Of a DNA stretch of 64,000 nt, positions 1 through 7,012 are shown piece after piece. The notes under the pieces were generated by a model. That model saw only the letters and a program-made list of their open reading frames with translations. It was not told the origin of the DNA and ran no database searches. A program made the position numbers and the translations under genes. The stretch is taken from NCBI RefSeq assembly GCF_006346325.1, contig NZ_VDYR01000001.1, positions 1,054,001-1,118,000 on the forward strand. Direction: 5' to 3'. This DNA is from Sphingomonas japonica. GTDB taxonomy: Bacteria; Pseudomonadota; Alphaproteobacteria; Sphingomonadales; Sphingomonadaceae. Positions within the stretch are counted from its first letter, which is position 1, and each line of letters begins with the position of its first letter.

Positions 1-678
1 CTCGGCATCTGCTTTCACGTCGGCAGCCAGGCGATGTCGCCCGACGCTTACGCCCAGGCAATGGAGCGCGTCCGCGCGGCGATCGTCGAGGCGGCGGTGA
101 CGGTCGACGTGATCGACGTCGGCGGCGGGTTCCCCTCGGCCTATCCCGGCATGGAACCGCCCCCGCTCGAACGCTATTTCGACGTCATCCACCGCGCGTT
201 CGAGGATCTGCCGATCTCGTACTCGGCCGAGCTGTGGGCGGAACCGGGCCGCGCGCTGTGCGCCGAATACAGCTCGCTGATTGTGCGCGTCGAACAGCGC
301 CGCGGCGACGAGCTGTATATCAATGACGGCGCGTACGGCGCGCTGTTCGATGCGGCGCATGTCGGCTGGCGCTTTCCGGTCGAACTGCTACGCGAGCCGG
401 AAAGCCGCGCCCGTGATCTCGAGTTCAGCTTCTACGGCCCGACCTGCGACGATCTCGACCATATGGCGGGGCCGTTCCTGCTCCCCGCCGACACGCAGGC
501 GGGCGATTATATCGAGGTCGGCATGCTAGGAGCCTATGGCTGCGCCATGCGCACCGCGTTCAACGGCTTCGGGGCGGAGCAGGCGGTAATCGTCGAGGAT
601 GCGCCGATGGCGACGCTGTACGACGAGGCAGCCGACGAGACGCGCGACAACGTCGTCCGGCTCGGCGCGCGGGGCTGA
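1..678 (+). CDS. Ornithine-type decarboxylase, fold-III PLP enzyme (5' end cut by window)
   Basis: C-terminal 225 residues of a PLP-dependent fold-III (alanine-racemase-like) amino acid decarboxylase; the start lies outside the window. Visible signatures are HVGSQ at the very start, the glycine-rich phosphate-binding loop VGGGFPS, the EPGR motif, and the active-site region YGPTCDDLDHM with the Cys-Asp pair that reaches across the dimer in ornithine decarboxylases. The likely reaction is ornithine to putrescine, with lysine as a possible alternative substrate. The two genes that convert putrescine to a longer polyamine follow at 1372-3942 on the other strand, which supports a polyamine role. 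A good hairpin terminator follows the stop. Family assignment is firm; exact substrate is inferred. Confidence 0.88.
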   Translation, partial: LGICFHVGSQAMSPDAYAQAMERVRAAIVEAAVTVDVIDVGGGFPSAYPGMEPPPLERYFDVIHRAFEDLPISYSAELWAEPGRALCAEYSSLIVRVEQRRGDELYINDGAYGALFDAAHVGWRFPVELLREPESRARDLEFSFYGPTCDDLDHMAGPFLLPADTQAGDYIEVGMLGAYGCAMRTAFNGFGAEQAVIVEDAPMATLYDEAADETRDNVVRLGARG

Positions 679-697
679 CGGTTTCGCGATCAAATGT

Positions 698-735
698 AAG
701 GGCGGGGATCGGATCGGTCGCCGCCCTTCTTGTTT
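698..735 (+). terminator. Intrinsic terminator after the decarboxylase
   Basis: Perfect 8-bp inverted repeat AAGGGCGG (698-705) and CCGCCCTT (721-728), separated by a 15-nt loop and followed by the T-rich tail CTTGTTT. It sits 20 bases after the decarboxylase stop and fits a rho-independent terminator on the plus strand. Confidence 0.65.
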
Positions 736-802
736 CGACCGGTTCGTTTAAGCGACAGCCGCTCGCGCCTATGACTAATCATATCGGAAGCGACCTGGTG
801 CT

Positions 803-1249
803 TCACGCCTTGCACATGTTGAGGTCGAACAGGCGGTACTCCATGCTGTCGGTAGACACTGCTCCCCCGACCTCTCCTTCTTTTCCCGAAACCACTGCGA
901 CCAGCTTCAGGCTGATCTCCGTAAGCTGAAATCCCATCACAGCAGCATTGGGTAGCCGATTGGAAGATGGATCGCGCTTTGCCGCTTCTTTGGTCATATT
1001 TGAGGGCTCTACTGTCAGCCCGACCTGGCCGTTATCATACTCCTGCACGTCGACTATGTTGCCAAAGTCGTAATCGCCATTGGGATAATGAAAGCGGATG
1101 ACGTTTTCATCGAACGTCACGAAAGTCTTGCTACAATCCGCGCCGGTATTAGTCCACTTGTGGGCAGCCATTCGATCAAAGGCTTTACTGCCGTTGCCGC
1201 ACGCAGTTAAAGCGATCGAAACGAGAAAGAGAGCCGGGACGCTGCGCAT
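803..1249 (-). CDS. Hypothetical lipoprotein
   Basis: Encodes 148 residues with a lipoprotein signal: a short hydrophobic stretch ending in the lipobox L-T-A-C with Cys17, so the mature protein is probably anchored to the inner or outer membrane. No family recognised. The mature part has no transmembrane segment and two further cysteines (near residue 39 and near the C terminus) that could form a disulfide. Base composition is clearly lower in GC than both neighbours and rare AT-rich codons are common, so it may be a recent acquisition. It lies between the two halves of the polyamine genes. Ribosome-binding site is weak (GGAGAGGAG about 14 bases before the ATG). Confidence 0.6.
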   Translation of the reverse strand: MRSVPALFLVSIALTACGNGSKAFDRMAAHKWTNTGADCSKTFVTFDENVIRFHYPNGDYDFGNIVDVQEYDNGQVGLTVEPSNMTKEAAKRDPSSNRLPNAAVMGFQLTEISLKLVAVVSGKEGEVGGAVSTDSMEYRLFDLNMCKA

Positions 1250-1371
1250 GACGTGCGAGCTAACTCCTCTCCATTGATTTCAGCTTAAGATGCGCCCAAC
1301 CGCGGGACGGTAGCCTTCGATCACTCCGTTCCGGAAGTTGCCCGGACAGCTATCCACCAAAAGTCGCCCCG

Positions 1372-2544
1372 TCACGACAACCGATCGCGGAACGTTTCCC
1401 AGCCGAACTCGCGGACCATCGCCAGCGTATCGTCGCGGCTGTCCCACAGGTGGATCGACGGGAGCGGCACGCCGTTGAAGGTGGTCGTCTTCACCATCGA
1501 ATAATGCGCCTGGTCAAGGAACGCGACGCGGTCGCCGGGGCGCGGCACGAGCTCGAACCGGTAGTCGCCGATGATGTCGCCGGCGAGGCATGAGGGACCG
1601 CCGAGGCGCACGGTGATCCCTTCCGCAGGTTCGCCGAGCAGCGCGGGGCGATACGGTGCCTCGATCACGTCGGGCATGTGGCAGGTGGCGGAAATGTCGA
1701 GGATCGCGACGGGCATGCCGTTGTCGATCACGTCGAGCACCTCGCCCACCAGGATGCCCGCGTCGAGCGCGATCGCCTCGCCGGGTTCGAGATAGAGGTC
1801 GAGGCCGGTTTCACGGCGGATGTTGTTGAGGAACGCGATCAGGTCGTCGCGCTGGTAGTCGTCGCGGGTGATGTGGTGGCCGCCGCCGAAATTGAGCCAT
1901 TTGAGCTGGCCGAAATACGGTGCGATGCGCGGATGCAGCGCTTCCCAAGTACGCCGGAGCGGCGGAAAATCCTGTTCGCACAGCGAATGGATGTGGAGGC
2001 CGTCGACCCCGTCGAGGTCGGCAGCGACGAGCTGGTCGGCGGGATGGCCGAGGCGCGAATGCGGTTGGGCGGGGTCGTATTTGGCGACCTCTCCCTCGGC
2101 ATGCATGGGGTTGAGGCGCAAGCCGACGTCGAACCGGCTGCCGTCGCTGCGAGCGGCTTCGAGTAGATGGGCGAAGCGCCGGTGCTGGCCGGGCGAATTG
2201 AAGATCACATGGTCCGACAGACGCGCGATCTCGGCGATGTCCGCCGCCTTGTAGCCGGCGCAGAAGGTCGCAACTTCGCCGTTGTACTGCTCGGCCGCGA
2301 GGCGCGCTTCCCACAAGCCCGACGTCGCCGTGCCGTTGAGATATTTGCCGACGAGATCGCCCAGCGACCACATCGAGAATGCCTTGAGCGCGAGCAGCAG
2401 CTTGATACCGCTCGCGTCGCGGACATCGGCGAGGATCGACAGGTTGCGTTCGATCGCGGCCTTGTCGACGACGAAGGCGGGCGACGGCACGCGCGACAGG
2501 TCGAACTTCGTGAAGGCGCCGGGGCCGCCGGATTTGGTGGTCAT
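1372..2544 (-). CDS. nspC: Carboxynorspermidine/carboxyspermidine decarboxylase
   Basis: PLP fold-III decarboxylase (about 390 residues) of the NspC family, which decarboxylates carboxynorspermidine or carboxyspermidine to norspermidine or spermidine. Visible are the PLP lysine region LLLALKAFSMW near the N terminus, the HSLCEQ segment, the NFGGGHH glycine loop, LEPGEA and the active-site Cys in GGPSCLAGD. The ATG at 2544 (protein begins MTTKSGG) is taken as start; an in-frame TTG at 2565 would add seven residues, and neither has a convincing ribosome-binding site. The gene for the preceding pathway step lies upstream on the same strand, 192 bases away, so the two form a dedicated polyamine pair. 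Confidence 0.92.
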   Translation of the reverse strand: MTTKSGGPGAFTKFDLSRVPSPAFVVDKAAIERNLSILADVRDASGIKLLLALKAFSMWSLGDLVGKYLNGTATSGLWEARLAAEQYNGEVATFCAGYKAADIAEIARLSDHVIFNSPGQHRRFAHLLEAARSDGSRFDVGLRLNPMHAEGEVAKYDPAQPHSRLGHPADQLVAADLDGVDGLHIHSLCEQDFPPLRRTWEALHPRIAPYFGQLKWLNFGGGHHITRDDYQRDDLIAFLNNIRRETGLDLYLEPGEAIALDAGILVGEVLDVIDNGMPVAILDISATCHMPDVIEAPYRPALLGEPAEGITVRLGGPSCLAGDIIGDYRFELVPRPGDRVAFLDQAHYSMVKTTTFNGVPLPSIHLWDSRDDTLAMVREFGWETFRDRLS

Positions 2545-2663
2545 GGGCGCGGAGGACTGAGTCAATTTGCGGTCACCATTGACACTTTCACCAGATGGGT
2601 TATATGGGGCGAACTTGAACGGCGCTTTTTCACATCGTTAGTTAAACGCTCCGGCGTTACGCG

Positions 2664-2699
2664 GGGTGTCTCGACTTCGCTCGACACGAACGGTTCGGG
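2664..2699. repeat. Dispersed REP-like palindromic repeat, copy 1
   Basis: Imperfect palindrome GTGTCTCGAC-TTCG-CTCGACAC at 2666-2687, followed by GAACGGTTCGG. A near-identical copy lies at 5071-5107. Immediately after it (2691-2732) the motif GTGTGGTTC recurs in short imperfect tandem copies. It lies between the two polyamine genes. Confidence 0.7.
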
Positions 2700-2736
2700 G
2701 TGTGGTTCCGAGTGTGGTTCGGGTCAGCCGGAATAG

Positions 2737-3942
2737 TCAGAACTTGAGCGGTTCGGGCAGTTCCTTGACCTGCCAAGGCAAACCATGCTGGTTCAGCATG
2801 TCCATGAACGGGTCGGGATCGAACTGTTCCATGTTGAACACGCCCTCTCCCTTCCACGTGCCGTTCAGCATCAGCGCGGCGCCGATCATCGCCGGGACGC
2901 CGGTGGTGTAGCTCACCGCCTGATTGCCGGTTTCAGCGAAGGCGTCCTCGTGGTCGCAGATGTTGTAGACGTAGACCGTCTTTTGCGCGCCGTCCTTTTC
3001 GCCGGTCGCGATGTCGCCGATGTTGGTCTTGCCCTTGGTCGTGGTGCCGAGCGTCGAGGGTTCGGGCAGCACCGCCTTTAGAAACTGCAGCGGCACGATC
3101 TCGCGGCCCTCGTACAGGACCGGCTCGATCGAGGTCATGCCGACATTCTGCAGCACTTCGAGATGCTTGAGATACTGGTCGCCGAACGTCATCCAGAAGC
3201 GGATACGCTTGATCTCGGGCAGGTGCCTGGCGAGGCTCTCAATCTCCTCATGATACATCAGGTACATGTTCTTCGCGCCGACCTGATCGAAGTTGAACAC
3301 CTGACGCTTGCTGAGCGCCGGGGTTTCGATCCACTCGCCATTTTCCCAGTGGCGCGCGGGCGCGGTGATCTCGCGGATGTTGATTTCGGGATTGAAGTTG
3401 GTCGCGAAATGCTGGCCGTGGTCGCCGCCGTTGCAATCGAGGATGTCGAGCGTGTCGATGCGATCGAGCAAGTGCTTCTTGATGTAGGTGGCGAACACAC
3501 TGGTGACGCCGGGGTCGAAGCCCGAACCGAGCAGCGCCATCAGCCCGGCGTCCTTGAAGCGCTGCTGATAATCCCATTGCCAGTGATATTCGAATTTGGC
3601 GACATCGCGCGGCTCGTAATTGGCGGTGTCGAGATAATGCACGCCCGCCTTGAGACAGGCGTCCATCAGGGTGAGATCCTGATAGGGCAACGCGAGGTTG
3701 ACGAGCAGCGCCGGCTTGACGCGCTCGATCAGCGCGGCGGTGGCATCGACATCGTCGGCATCGACCTGCGCCGTGGCGATGTCGACGCCGAAGCGCTCCT
3801 TCACCGACTTGGCGATCGCATCGCACTTGAACTGGCGGCGGCTGGCAAGCGTGATCTTGCCGAACAGGTCGGGGTTCTTGGCCATCTTGTGGACCGCGAC
3901 CGACGATACGCCGCCCGCGCCGATTACCAGAACATCCTTCAC
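2737..3942 (-). CDS. Carboxynorspermidine/carboxyspermidine dehydrogenase (saccharopine dehydrogenase family)
   Basis: Encodes 401 residues of the saccharopine-dehydrogenase-like family that reductively condenses aspartate semialdehyde with a diamine (putrescine or diaminopropane), using NADPH, to give carboxyspermidine or carboxynorspermidine. An N-terminal Rossmann motif (VIGAGGVSS, residues 5-13) is clear, and the middle holds the GSGFDPGVTSVF segment typical of this clade. The start is a GTG preceded by GGGAG at good spacing. With the adjacent decarboxylase it completes the alternative spermidine route of alphaproteobacteria that needs no S-adenosylmethionine decarboxylase. The sequence PEPST near residue 300 is part of this enzyme and not a sorting signal. 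A perfect palindrome precedes the ribosome-binding site. Confidence 0.9.
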   Translation of the reverse strand: MKDVLVIGAGGVSSVAVHKMAKNPDLFGKITLASRRQFKCDAIAKSVKERFGVDIATAQVDADDVDATAALIERVKPALLVNLALPYQDLTLMDACLKAGVHYLDTANYEPRDVAKFEYHWQWDYQQRFKDAGLMALLGSGFDPGVTSVFATYIKKHLLDRIDTLDILDCNGGDHGQHFATNFNPEINIREITAPARHWENGEWIETPALSKRQVFNFDQVGAKNMYLMYHEEIESLARHLPEIKRIRFWMTFGDQYLKHLEVLQNVGMTSIEPVLYEGREIVPLQFLKAVLPEPSTLGTTTKGKTNIGDIATGEKDGAQKTVYVYNICDHEDAFAETGNQAVSYTTGVPAMIGAALMLNGTWKGEGVFNMEQFDPDPFMDMLNQHGLPWQVKELPEPLKF

Positions 3943-3969
3943 GCGCTTCTCCCGGGTAGATGTGATGCG

Positions 3970-3985
3970 GCTCCCATATGGGAGC
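3970..3985. promoter_or_regulatory. 16-bp perfect palindrome in divergent promoter region
   Basis: GCTCCCATATGGGAGC, a perfect dyad, sits 28-43 bases upstream of the GTG start of the minus-strand polyamine dehydrogenase and about 94 bases upstream of the plus-strand hydrolase. It could be an operator for either gene or a leader hairpin of the dehydrogenase mRNA. Confidence 0.45.
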
Positions 3986-4078
3986 GGCGCAGTGGATGCA
4001 AAGCTTAGCGATCAAGGGTGGCAGGCGGATGACAAGCATGGTCCGCGCCGTTACCTCCAAGCGGCAAAGGAGCGCAGG

Positions 4079-5053
4079 ATGATCGATCGCCGACAGTTGA
4101 TGGGCCTTGGCCTTGCCGCGACCGTCGCCTCGACCGGGGCGCGTGCACAGAGCAGCACTGCGAAGGTCACGCCCTGGCCGGGGTCCGAAAGCTTTCCGCT
4201 ATGGCCCGGCCCTCCGCCCAATTCGCCCCCTACCCCGCCCCGGCAGCGCGGCGAGATGTCGGGAAATCCCGCGAATCCGGAATTGTGGATGCGCGGAGTC
4301 GCGGTGCCGACCGTGTCGGTGTTCCGGCCCGAACGCCCCGACGGGCGCGCGGTGCTGTCGATCCCCGGCGGCGGCTACAGCTTCGTTTCGGTCGAGAATG
4401 AAGGGATCAACGTCGCCAAGGCGCTCAATCCCAAAGGCATCACGGTGTTCGTGCTGACCTATCGCCTGCCGATCGACGGATGGAAGAACCCGGCCGACGT
4501 GCCGCAGCAGGACGCGATCCGGGCGATGCGGCTGATCCGATCACGCGCGGGCGAGTTCCGCATCGATCCAGACAAGCTGGGCATCGTCGGGTTTTCGGCA
4601 GGCGGGCATCTGGGTGCGACGCTGGCGACGGGATATGACGACGTGGTCTACGCGCCGGTGGATGCCGCCGACCGGCTATCGGCGCGGCCGGCCTTTGCCG
4701 GATTGGTCTATGCCGTCACCACGATCGCGGTGGCCGGGCCGAAGAGCCAGTCGCGCAAAAACCTGCTTGGTGAGAACCCGTCGCCGGCACTGGTCGCGCG
4801 CTATGCCGCGGAGAGCCGCATCGATCACGAGACGCCGCCGATCTTCCTGGTCCATGCGATCGACGACGATCTGGTGCCGGTCGAGATGAGCCTGTCGACG
4901 CTGGCGACGGCACGAGCGGCGGGAGTGCCGGTCGAGGCGCATCTGTACGAGAAAGGCGGGCACGGGTTCGGGGTCGGCAACGGGCCGGATCACCCGGCGG
5001 CGGGGTGGACCGATATCTTCGACCGGTGGATCACGCGGCAATTGGCAGAATGA
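4079..5053 (+). CDS. Exported alpha/beta hydrolase (esterase/lipase-like)
   Basis: Encodes 324 residues. The N terminus has a twin arginine (DRRQLMGLG) followed by a hydrophobic stretch ending AGARAQ-like, so Tat export to the periplasm is likely. The mature part is an alpha/beta hydrolase of the esterase/acetyl-xylan-esterase-like type: the oxyanion motif IPGGGY (about residue 96), nucleophile Ser173 in GFSAGGH, an Asp in AIDDDLVP and the C-terminal His in GGHGFG. The substrate is not evident; carbohydrate acyl esters are a reasonable guess. The start was chosen for the ATG with AAAGGAG eight bases upstream; the frame stays open further upstream but without signals. It is convergent with the asparagine-synthase-like gene. 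Confidence 0.82.
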   Translation: MIDRRQLMGLGLAATVASTGARAQSSTAKVTPWPGSESFPLWPGPPPNSPPTPPRQRGEMSGNPANPELWMRGVAVPTVSVFRPERPDGRAVLSIPGGGYSFVSVENEGINVAKALNPKGITVFVLTYRLPIDGWKNPADVPQQDAIRAMRLIRSRAGEFRIDPDKLGIVGFSAGGHLGATLATGYDDVVYAPVDAADRLSARPAFAGLVYAVTTIAVAGPKSQSRKNLLGENPSPALVARYAAESRIDHETPPIFLVHAIDDDLVPVEMSLSTLATARAAGVPVEAHLYEKGGHGFGVGNGPDHPAAGWTDIFDRWITRQLAE

Positions 5054-5070
5054 TTTCTGGCGTCCGAGCA

Positions 5071-5107
5071 GGGTGTCTCGACCTCACTCGACACGAACGG
5101 TTTTGGG
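5071..5107. repeat. Dispersed REP-like palindromic repeat, copy 2
   Basis: GTGTCTCGAC-CTCA-CTCGACAC at 5073-5094 with the same GAACGGTT flank as the copy at 2664-2699, differing mainly in the central loop. It occupies the gap between two convergent genes. Confidence 0.7.
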
Positions 5108-5121
5108 TCTGGGCAAACGCT

Positions 5122-7008
5122 CTAAACGAACATCCGACCCAGCGCGCGGTCGAGCATCAGCAATTGCCACAGCGTCCGGCCGTGTTCGGCACGGGCGAGC
5201 GTATGGTCGCTGGCGAGACGCTCGATCGCCTTGGGATCAAACCAGGTCGCGAGGATCGGCGAGCGTGCGAGGCCGGCGGCTTCGCCTGAGAGCCTCCCCC
5301 GGAACCACGCGCTGACGGGGGTGACGAAGCCCATTTTCGGACGGTAGAGGATATCGCGGGGGAGCCACGGCTCCATCGCCTTCTTCATCAGCCACTTGCC
5401 CTGCCCGCCGCGGATCCGCAGCGATGCGGGCAAGGTCGCGGCGAACTCGATCAGGCGGTGATCGAGCAGCGGCTCGCGCGCTTCTAGGCTGACCGCCATG
5501 CTGGTGCGATCGACCTTGGTGAGGATGTCGCCGGGCAACCAGTGCTTGAAATCGGCATATTGCGCGGCATCGAGCCCATCGCGCGCGGGGGCCGAGGCCA
5601 TCGTCGCGATGTAGCGGTCCTCGCCGCGATAGGCGCCAAGGCCGCGTCGCATGCCATCGGCGTAGAGCGCGATGCGCAGCGCCGGAGACGTGACGCCGAC
5701 GCTCCTGGCATAGGCCGCACCGCCGCTGTCGCCGAGCGCGAGCAAGGTCGTCTTGGCACGGAACTGCTGGGGCGCCCAATCGGCCTTGGGATACCAGCCA
5801 CCAAGCGTACCGAATACCGAAGCGCGAAGATGCTCGGGCAGCAGACCGCGCACGCGTTCCTCGGCGCGGTGGAAGCGATAGCGGCGATACCCGGCCAGCG
5901 CCTCGTCAGCGCCGTCGCCCGACAATGCCACCGTGACCTGTTCGCGCGCGAGTTCGCAGACGCGGTAGGTGGCAAGCGCCGAAGCGTCGGCGAAGGGCTC
6001 GTCGAAGGCGTGCGCCAGCGTGTCGATCAGCGCGAAGTCGTCGGCGGCGACGGTGCGGACGCGGTGATCGGTGGCGAAGCGGTCGGCGATCGCCTGCGCA
6101 TGGCTGCGTTCGTCATAGCCTGTCTCGTCGAAGCCGATCGTGCAGGTCTTGACCGCCTGCCCGCTCGCCTCGGCCATCAGCGCGACGACCGCCGAGCTGT
6201 CGACGCCGCCCGACAGGAATGCGCCCAGCGGCACGTCGGCGACCATGCGCGATCGCACGGCGGCGCGCAGATGCTCGGTCAGCTCCGCCTGGAGATCGCG
6301 GACCGACCCCCGGGCCCGGCGACTGAAATCGACATCCCACCAGCGCGCCGGTGCCGGGATCGCCTTACCGCGCTGGAGATGGAGATAGTGGCCCGCCGCC
6401 AGCTTGCGCACGCCGGCGACGATACAGGCGTCGTCGGGCACGTAGCCAAGCGCCATGAAGTCCTCGATCGCGGCAGGATCGACCGATCGTCGCAGCAGCG
6501 GATGCGCCACGAGGCCCTTGAGCTCCGACGCGAAGGCGACGCCGCCGTCGGAAAGCTCGACATAATGGAGCGGCTTCACCCCCAGGCGATCGCGCGCCAG
6601 GAACAGGCTTTGCGCGCGGGCATCGTGGAGCGCGAAGGCGAACATGCCGTTCAGCCGATCGAGCAGCGCCGGTCCCCAGGCCTGCCAGCCGTGGAGCAGC
6701 ACTTCGGTATCGCTGTTGGTGGCAAACTGCGCGCCGCGCTCTTCGAGCTCGGCGCGGACCTGCGCGAAATTGTAGATTTCGCCGTTGAAGGTGACCGTCA
6801 GCGCGCCGTCGGCACTCGCCATCGGCTGGGCCCCGCCGGCAAGGTCGATGATCGACAAGCGGCGATGGCCAAGCCCGACGCCGGGCGCGGTCCACACCCC
6901 CGAACCGTCGGGGCCGCGATGCGCCATGACGTCGGTCATTGCGGTGATGCGCGCGGGATCGACGGGCTTGGGCGTGGCCGGATAGAACAATCCGGCGATC
7001 GCGCACAT
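5122..7008 (-). CDS. XrtA/PEP-CTERM-associated asparagine synthase-like amidotransferase
   Basis: Encodes 628 residues in two domains. An N-terminal class-II glutamine amidotransferase must begin with Cys2, so the start is the ATG giving M-C-AIAGLF, not the longer open frame upstream. The C-terminal ATP-pyrophosphatase domain has the SGGVDSS loop at residues 266-272 and SGDGADE further on. The AsnB-like reaction transfers glutamine ammonia to an adenylated carboxylate. In exosortase A loci this clade is thought to amidate a sugar or small-molecule component of the exopolysaccharide rather than aspartate. It is the last gene of the minus-strand cluster and starts 4 bases after the xrtA stop, so it is surely co-transcribed. 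Confidence 0.9.
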   Translation of the reverse strand: MCAIAGLFYPATPKPVDPARITAMTDVMAHRGPDGSGVWTAPGVGLGHRRLSIIDLAGGAQPMASADGALTVTFNGEIYNFAQVRAELEERGAQFATNSDTEVLLHGWQAWGPALLDRLNGMFAFALHDARAQSLFLARDRLGVKPLHYVELSDGGVAFASELKGLVAHPLLRRSVDPAAIEDFMALGYVPDDACIVAGVRKLAAGHYLHLQRGKAIPAPARWWDVDFSRRARGSVRDLQAELTEHLRAAVRSRMVADVPLGAFLSGGVDSSAVVALMAEASGQAVKTCTIGFDETGYDERSHAQAIADRFATDHRVRTVAADDFALIDTLAHAFDEPFADASALATYRVCELAREQVTVALSGDGADEALAGYRRYRFHRAEERVRGLLPEHLRASVFGTLGGWYPKADWAPQQFRAKTTLLALGDSGGAAYARSVGVTSPALRIALYADGMRRGLGAYRGEDRYIATMASAPARDGLDAAQYADFKHWLPGDILTKVDRTSMAVSLEAREPLLDHRLIEFAATLPASLRIRGGQGKWLMKKAMEPWLPRDILYRPKMGFVTPVSAWFRGRLSGEAAGLARSPILATWFDPKAIERLASDHTLARAEHGRTLWQLLMLDRALGRMFV

Positions 7009-7012
7009 CGGT

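Noticed and set aside
2890..3060. PEPST motif as a possible PEP-CTERM sorting signal
   Set aside because: It lies in the middle of the polyamine dehydrogenase and is not followed by a membrane helix and Arg-rich tail at the C terminus.
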